Part shown: positions 60,958-64,000 of the stretch, one piece after another
Numbering within the stretch: position 1 is the first letter of the stretch
How the letters are laid out: each line of letters opens with the position of its first letter
Assembly: GCA_028289585.1 (NCBI GenBank)
Contig: JANQPI010000020.1
Span: 284,039 to 348,038, forward strand
DNA: 64,000 nucleotides
Reading direction: 5' to 3'
From: Candidatus Zixiibacteriota bacterium
GTDB lineage: Bacteria; Zixibacteria; MSB-5A5; GN15; FEB-12
Notes under the pieces: generated by a model
Told to the model about the DNA's origin: nothing
Seen by the model: only the letters and a program-made list of their open reading frames with translations
Databases searched by the model: none
Position numbers and translations under genes: made by a program

Positions 60958-61848
60958 ATGTCCACCCGTACGCCACCAACGCTCCGCGATATCGTCCAGC
61001 GGGCCCTCGACGAAGATATCGGCCGGGGCGATCTGACCTCACTCGGCTGCCTCGATCCGAATCCGATTCGTTGTGAAATAATCGCCAAACAGGCGGGTGT
61101 CCTGTCCGGGTCGCATCCGGCGACGCTCGCGTTCGACATTGTCGATTCCGCTAATACAGTCACCTGGGAGCGAGCCGATGGTGATCGCTTTACGGTCGGT
61201 GATCGCATCGCGACAATCGAAGGATTCAATCAAACTGTCTTCGCCACTGAGCGCGTCGCGCTGAATTTCCTTCAACAACTGTCGGGAGTCGCCACTGCAA
61301 CACGAGCCTTGGTCGACGCCATTGGTGATCATCGAGCCCGCATCCTCGACACGCGAAAGACAGCGCCGGGACTCCGATTGGTCCAGAAAGAAGCGGTTGT
61401 CCATGGTGGGGGCTTGAATCACAGATTCGGCCTGTACGACATGGTCTTGATCAAGGATAACCATATCGCTTCCGCTGGATCGATCACCGCCGCAATCTCG
61501 CTACAGCGCGAATTCATGTCGACATCGGACTTTCGTCTCCAATTCGGATATGACAACGGGACAATCGGCATTGAAGTCGAAGTCGAAACCGCGGAGCAGA
61601 TCACCGAGGCAATCGCGGCTAAGGCAGACCGTCTGCTCCTCGATAATCGCACGCCCGACGAATTGATCGACCTGGTCAACCACGCCCGCCGTCTTAATCC
61701 AGCCGTGGAGCTGGAAGCCTCCGGAAATGTATCGCTCAAAACCGTCGCGGCAATCGCCGCCTCGGGAGTCGACTACATATCGGTCGGCGCGGTCACCCAC
61801 TCCGCACCGGCAATTGATCTTTCGATGCTGGTCATCGCGGGCGAATGA
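60958..61848 (+). CDS. nadC: Nicotinate-nucleotide pyrophosphorylase (carboxylating)
   Basis: 296 aa quinolinate phosphoribosyltransferase of de novo NAD synthesis. DTRKTAPGLR (131-140), VHGGGLNHRFGLYDMVLIKDNH segment (ending 169) and SGVDYISVGAVTHS near the end are family signatures. Overlaps birA by 4 nt (ATGA). No nadA or nadB in the window. Confidence 0.96.
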   Translation: MSTRTPPTLRDIVQRALDEDIGRGDLTSLGCLDPNPIRCEIIAKQAGVLSGSHPATLAFDIVDSANTVTWERADGDRFTVGDRIATIEGFNQTVFATERVALNFLQQLSGVATATRALVDAIGDHRARILDTRKTAPGLRLVQKEAVVHGGGLNHRFGLYDMVLIKDNHIASAGSITAAISLQREFMSTSDFRLQFGYDNGTIGIEVEVETAEQITEAIAAKADRLLLDNRTPDELIDLVNHARRLNPAVELEASGNVSLKTVAAIAASGVDYISVGAVTHSAPAIDLSMLVIAGE

Positions 61849-62834
61849 ACAATCTCGATCAGCAGGCAGAGCAGCTGCTTGCCGTCATTCGTGCGTACCC
61901 CCATGAGTTGGTGTCATGGAAACGGCTTGAACGACGGCTCGATGCCAACCGAGACGATATCCTCGCGGCCGCCCAGACGCTGGCGAGCTGGGACTATAAG
62001 CTCGTGGTGCGAGCGCGAACGGGTATCACGTTTCGCACCGCTCCCGATCTGTTGACAGGGGTCGAGCTGACGCACGGTCTGCGTACGAAGACGATCGGTC
62101 AGACAGTTCACGCCTGGCAGTCGGTCGGCTCAACGAATGACAAAGCCAATGAACTCGCCCGGGCCGGAGCCCCCCATGGTACTGTCGTCATTGCCGAGGA
62201 GCAGACTGCTGGTCGCGGACGGCTCGGCCGACACTGGCACTCCCCCCGGGGAACCGGTGTCTATCAGTCGCTTATCCTCCGACCGCCATTCGAACCGGAT
62301 CGCGCGCCGGGTCTCTCCATCGTCGCAGCGCTGGCACTCGCGTCGGCAGTCGAGGAGCTCGTACCGGATCGCGTGCACATCAAGTGGCCGAACGATCTGC
62401 TGATTCGCGGCCGCAAAGTTGCGGGGGTGCTCACCGAGCTCACGGCAGACAGCAAAACAATCGAGCATGTGATCGTGGGAATCGGCTTCAACCTGAATCA
62501 ACAGACGAACGACTTCCCGGATCATCTCCGTGAGATTGCTACGTCGGTGCGACGTGAAATGAAACGCAAGGTCGCACGGGTGCCGTTCATTCAGCGGTTT
62601 TGGACCTACTTTGAGCGTGAATATTCCGAGTACGTGGCGCGTAGATTAACGCGACGGCGCGGCCGTTTACGGCGGCTGTCGTCACTTCTCGGCCGGGACA
62701 TCGTGGTTCGGTCAGGCTCGACCGCCCAACGAGGAACCGTGATCGATTTCGCTCCCGACGGGGAGTTGATTCTCGACAACGAGGGCGAACACATTGTGGT
62801 TCGTTCGGGCGAGGTAACAATCGATAAGGAGTAA
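61845..62834 (+). CDS. birA: Biotin--[acetyl-CoA-carboxylase] ligase
   Basis: 329 aa. An N-terminal winged helix is present (YPHELVSWKRLERRLD, residues 18-33), so it is a bifunctional-type BirA that could also repress transcription. GRGRLGRHW (123-131), KWPND (180-184) and Lys191 (GRKVAG) form the biotinyl-AMP site. A C-terminal SH3-like domain ends in VVRSGEVTIDKE. Coupled to nadC and 4 nt before the M23 peptidase gene. Confidence 0.95.
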   Translation: MNNLDQQAEQLLAVIRAYPHELVSWKRLERRLDANRDDILAAAQTLASWDYKLVVRARTGITFRTAPDLLTGVELTHGLRTKTIGQTVHAWQSVGSTNDKANELARAGAPHGTVVIAEEQTAGRGRLGRHWHSPRGTGVYQSLILRPPFEPDRAPGLSIVAALALASAVEELVPDRVHIKWPNDLLIRGRKVAGVLTELTADSKTIEHVIVGIGFNLNQQTNDFPDHLREIATSVRREMKRKVARVPFIQRFWTYFEREYSEYVARRLTRRRGRLRRLSSLLGRDIVVRSGSTAQRGTVIDFAPDGELILDNEGEHIVVRSGEVTIDKE

Positions 62835-62838
62835 TCGA

Positions 62839-63810
62839 ATGCGCTTGGTCTCCCCATTACTGGTAGGTTGCTGTATCCTGATGGCTGTGTCTGATCTCTA
62901 TGCCGATGAAAGCCGATTCCGCGCCGTCGCCGAACGCGTGGTCGCCGCCTACAATGCGGGCGACGCCGTCAGTATGCGGGCTGACTTCGCCCAGGTGATG
63001 CTTGACGCGCTCTCCGAAGAGCAAATCGGCCAGGTGATCACTGGGTTGACAGCGCAGTTCGGGGCAATCTCCGAACTCGGCGAGCTCAAATCCGAACAGG
63101 GACCGCAGGCGCTTTTCGCCATGACCATGGAGCGCGGTGTTCTTGATCTCCTGCTCGTTCTCGATGCGGCCGACCAGATCATCGGCCTGCGCTTCATGCC
63201 ACCAGCCCCCGAGGAAACCGCCCCCGAGCGGAATCGCACAACGATGCGGCTGCCGTTCGACGGCGCCTGGTATGTCTTCTGGGGTGGTGACACCGAGGAA
63301 CAGAATTACCACAACGCGTATCCCGGGCAGAAGTATGCGGTCGATTTCATTATCCGCGGCGACGATAACAACAGCTTCCGCACCAATGGCGCGACGAACG
63401 AGGATTACTACTGCTTTGGTGAGCCGATCCTCGCACCGGCCGATGGTCTCGTGATTGAGGCGGTCGACGGTCTGCGCGACAACGTCCCCGGGGTGATGAA
63501 CCCCCTGATGGCATTGGGCAATTACATCATGCTCCAGCATGGCGAGGAAGAGTATTCCGTGTTCGCCCATTTCCAGCAGGGAACGGTAGCCGTCAAAGCG
63601 GGTGATCGAGTTACGGCGGGGCAGCTGCTCGGTCGGTGTGGTAACTCGGGAAATTCATCGGAGCCGCATCTGCACTGGCATTTGCAGCACAAACCGGTGA
63701 TGGGGGGTGCCCTGGGTTACAAGGCGTTCTTCGCGAATGTGCTGGTGAATGGCGAACGGCTCGAGGAGCACGCTCCGGTGCGCGGCGAAACGGTCGCTCC
63801 GGCCGAGTAG
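62839..63810 (+). CDS. Secreted M23-family metallopeptidase with DUF3887-like N-domain
   Basis: 323 aa. Signal peptide (to about residue 22), an N-terminal domain like DUF3887 (YNAGDAVSMRADFAQVM, about 25-120), then a LytM/M23 domain: first ligand region His158...Asp169 (YHNAYPGQKYAVDF), His244 (FAHFQQG) and HxH His277/His279 (EPHLHWHLQ). It probably cleaves peptidoglycan cross-links in the periplasm. AGGAG precedes the ATG. Confidence 0.9.
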   Translation: MRLVSPLLVGCCILMAVSDLYADESRFRAVAERVVAAYNAGDAVSMRADFAQVMLDALSEEQIGQVITGLTAQFGAISELGELKSEQGPQALFAMTMERGVLDLLLVLDAADQIIGLRFMPPAPEETAPERNRTTMRLPFDGAWYVFWGGDTEEQNYHNAYPGQKYAVDFIIRGDDNNSFRTNGATNEDYYCFGEPILAPADGLVIEAVDGLRDNVPGVMNPLMALGNYIMLQHGEEEYSVFAHFQQGTVAVKAGDRVTAGQLLGRCGNSGNSSEPHLHWHLQHKPVMGGALGYKAFFANVLVNGERLEEHAPVRGETVAPAE

Positions 63811-64000
63811 CTACCGCTCCGGAGTCGAATCGATCACCCGCCAGACATCTCCCGGCTCGAACCAGAATTCACCGGAGAGATCGAGATCCGCAAGGTCAAC
63901 TGTGTCCTCCGGCTCGATCGGACCGTCCATGTCCGTCGCATCAAGCGTCACCAATCGCACCGGGGAACCATCGGCTTCCCTCACACAGGCGGCCAGATAA
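63811..64000 (-). CDS. C-terminal fragment of an unknown gene
   Basis: Last 62 codons of a minus-strand frame that runs off the right edge; TAG at 63811-63813. The visible residues are acidic (PIEPEDTVDLADLDL, SGEFWFEPGDVWRVID). No family can be assigned. It is convergent with the M23 gene and abuts its stop codon. Confidence 0.55.
   Translation of the reverse strand, partial: YLAACVREADGSPVRLVTLDATDMDGPIEPEDTVDLADLDLSGEFWFEPGDVWRVIDSTPER

Overview
The window is a GC-rich stretch (high fifties percent by eye) of a Gram-negative bacterial chromosome. Evidence for a two-membrane cell: an ADP-heptose epimerase for LPS core, two TonB-dependent receptors, an outer-membrane beta-barrel and several lipoproteins. 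One large secreted protein combines cohesin-like regions, two dockerin-like repeats and a C-terminal QNYPNPFNP sorting-type domain. Together with the alpha2 glycyl-tRNA synthetase, DivIVA, Rex and HmuY-like lipoproteins, this suggests the FCB superphylum, perhaps a Zixibacteria-like lineage. That placement is inference from gene content; no rRNA is present.

Layout. 1-4027: truncated secreted M1 aminopeptidase, glyS-recO, a FtsB/DivIC-like gene and tRNA-Leu(TAG). 4077-7274: tig-clpP-clpX proteostasis operon. 7275-9332: a repeat block, then umuDC. 9435-11407: arsR-acr3-arsC arsenic operon with its operator. 11469-14436: trkH/ktrB-trkA/ktrA potassium uptake and a methyltransferase. 14552-18796: hldD, purine nucleoside phosphorylase, divIVA, yggS. 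18937-28173: two unknown genes, rex with a Rex-type operator, a TPR protein, an ICMT-like methyltransferase, alr, a Cdd1-like HhH protein, a VOC protein, gdhA, larA. 28509-31082: the dockerin/sorting-domain protein. 31581-36856: a two-component sigma54 activator system and an envelope operon with a sigma54-like promoter and upstream palindrome. 36970-38051: PaaI thioesterase and two tRNA-Glu genes embedded in a periodic hairpin array. 38052-43187: TonB receptor with tandem palindromic operators, proC and P5C dehydrogenase. 43334-44565: an unknown lower-GC gene bracketed by repeats. 44566-53844: pcrA/uvrD, a CpeT-family protein, paralogous membrane proteins, phzF, a STAS protein, a TauE permease, a KefB-type antiporter and a 48-aa membrane protein. 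53955-59872: rpsD and a heme-type uptake operon (TonB receptor plus two HmuY-like lipoproteins). 59954-64000: a divergent KARI, nadC-birA, an M23 peptidase and a truncated gene.

Window-wide patterns. Several genes lack a Shine-Dalgarno and instead have a TANNNT hexamer 5-7 nt before the start codon, as expected for leaderless mRNAs. Two genes (tig, ICMT) appear to start at CTG. Mosaic islands of palindromic repeats sit between genes at 7350-7583, 14444-14577, 28184-28368 and 44178-44554, and one supplies the end of hldD. Strongest candidates for undescribed biology are the tRNA-Glu hairpin array, the sigma54 envelope system and the repeat-bracketed orphan gene.
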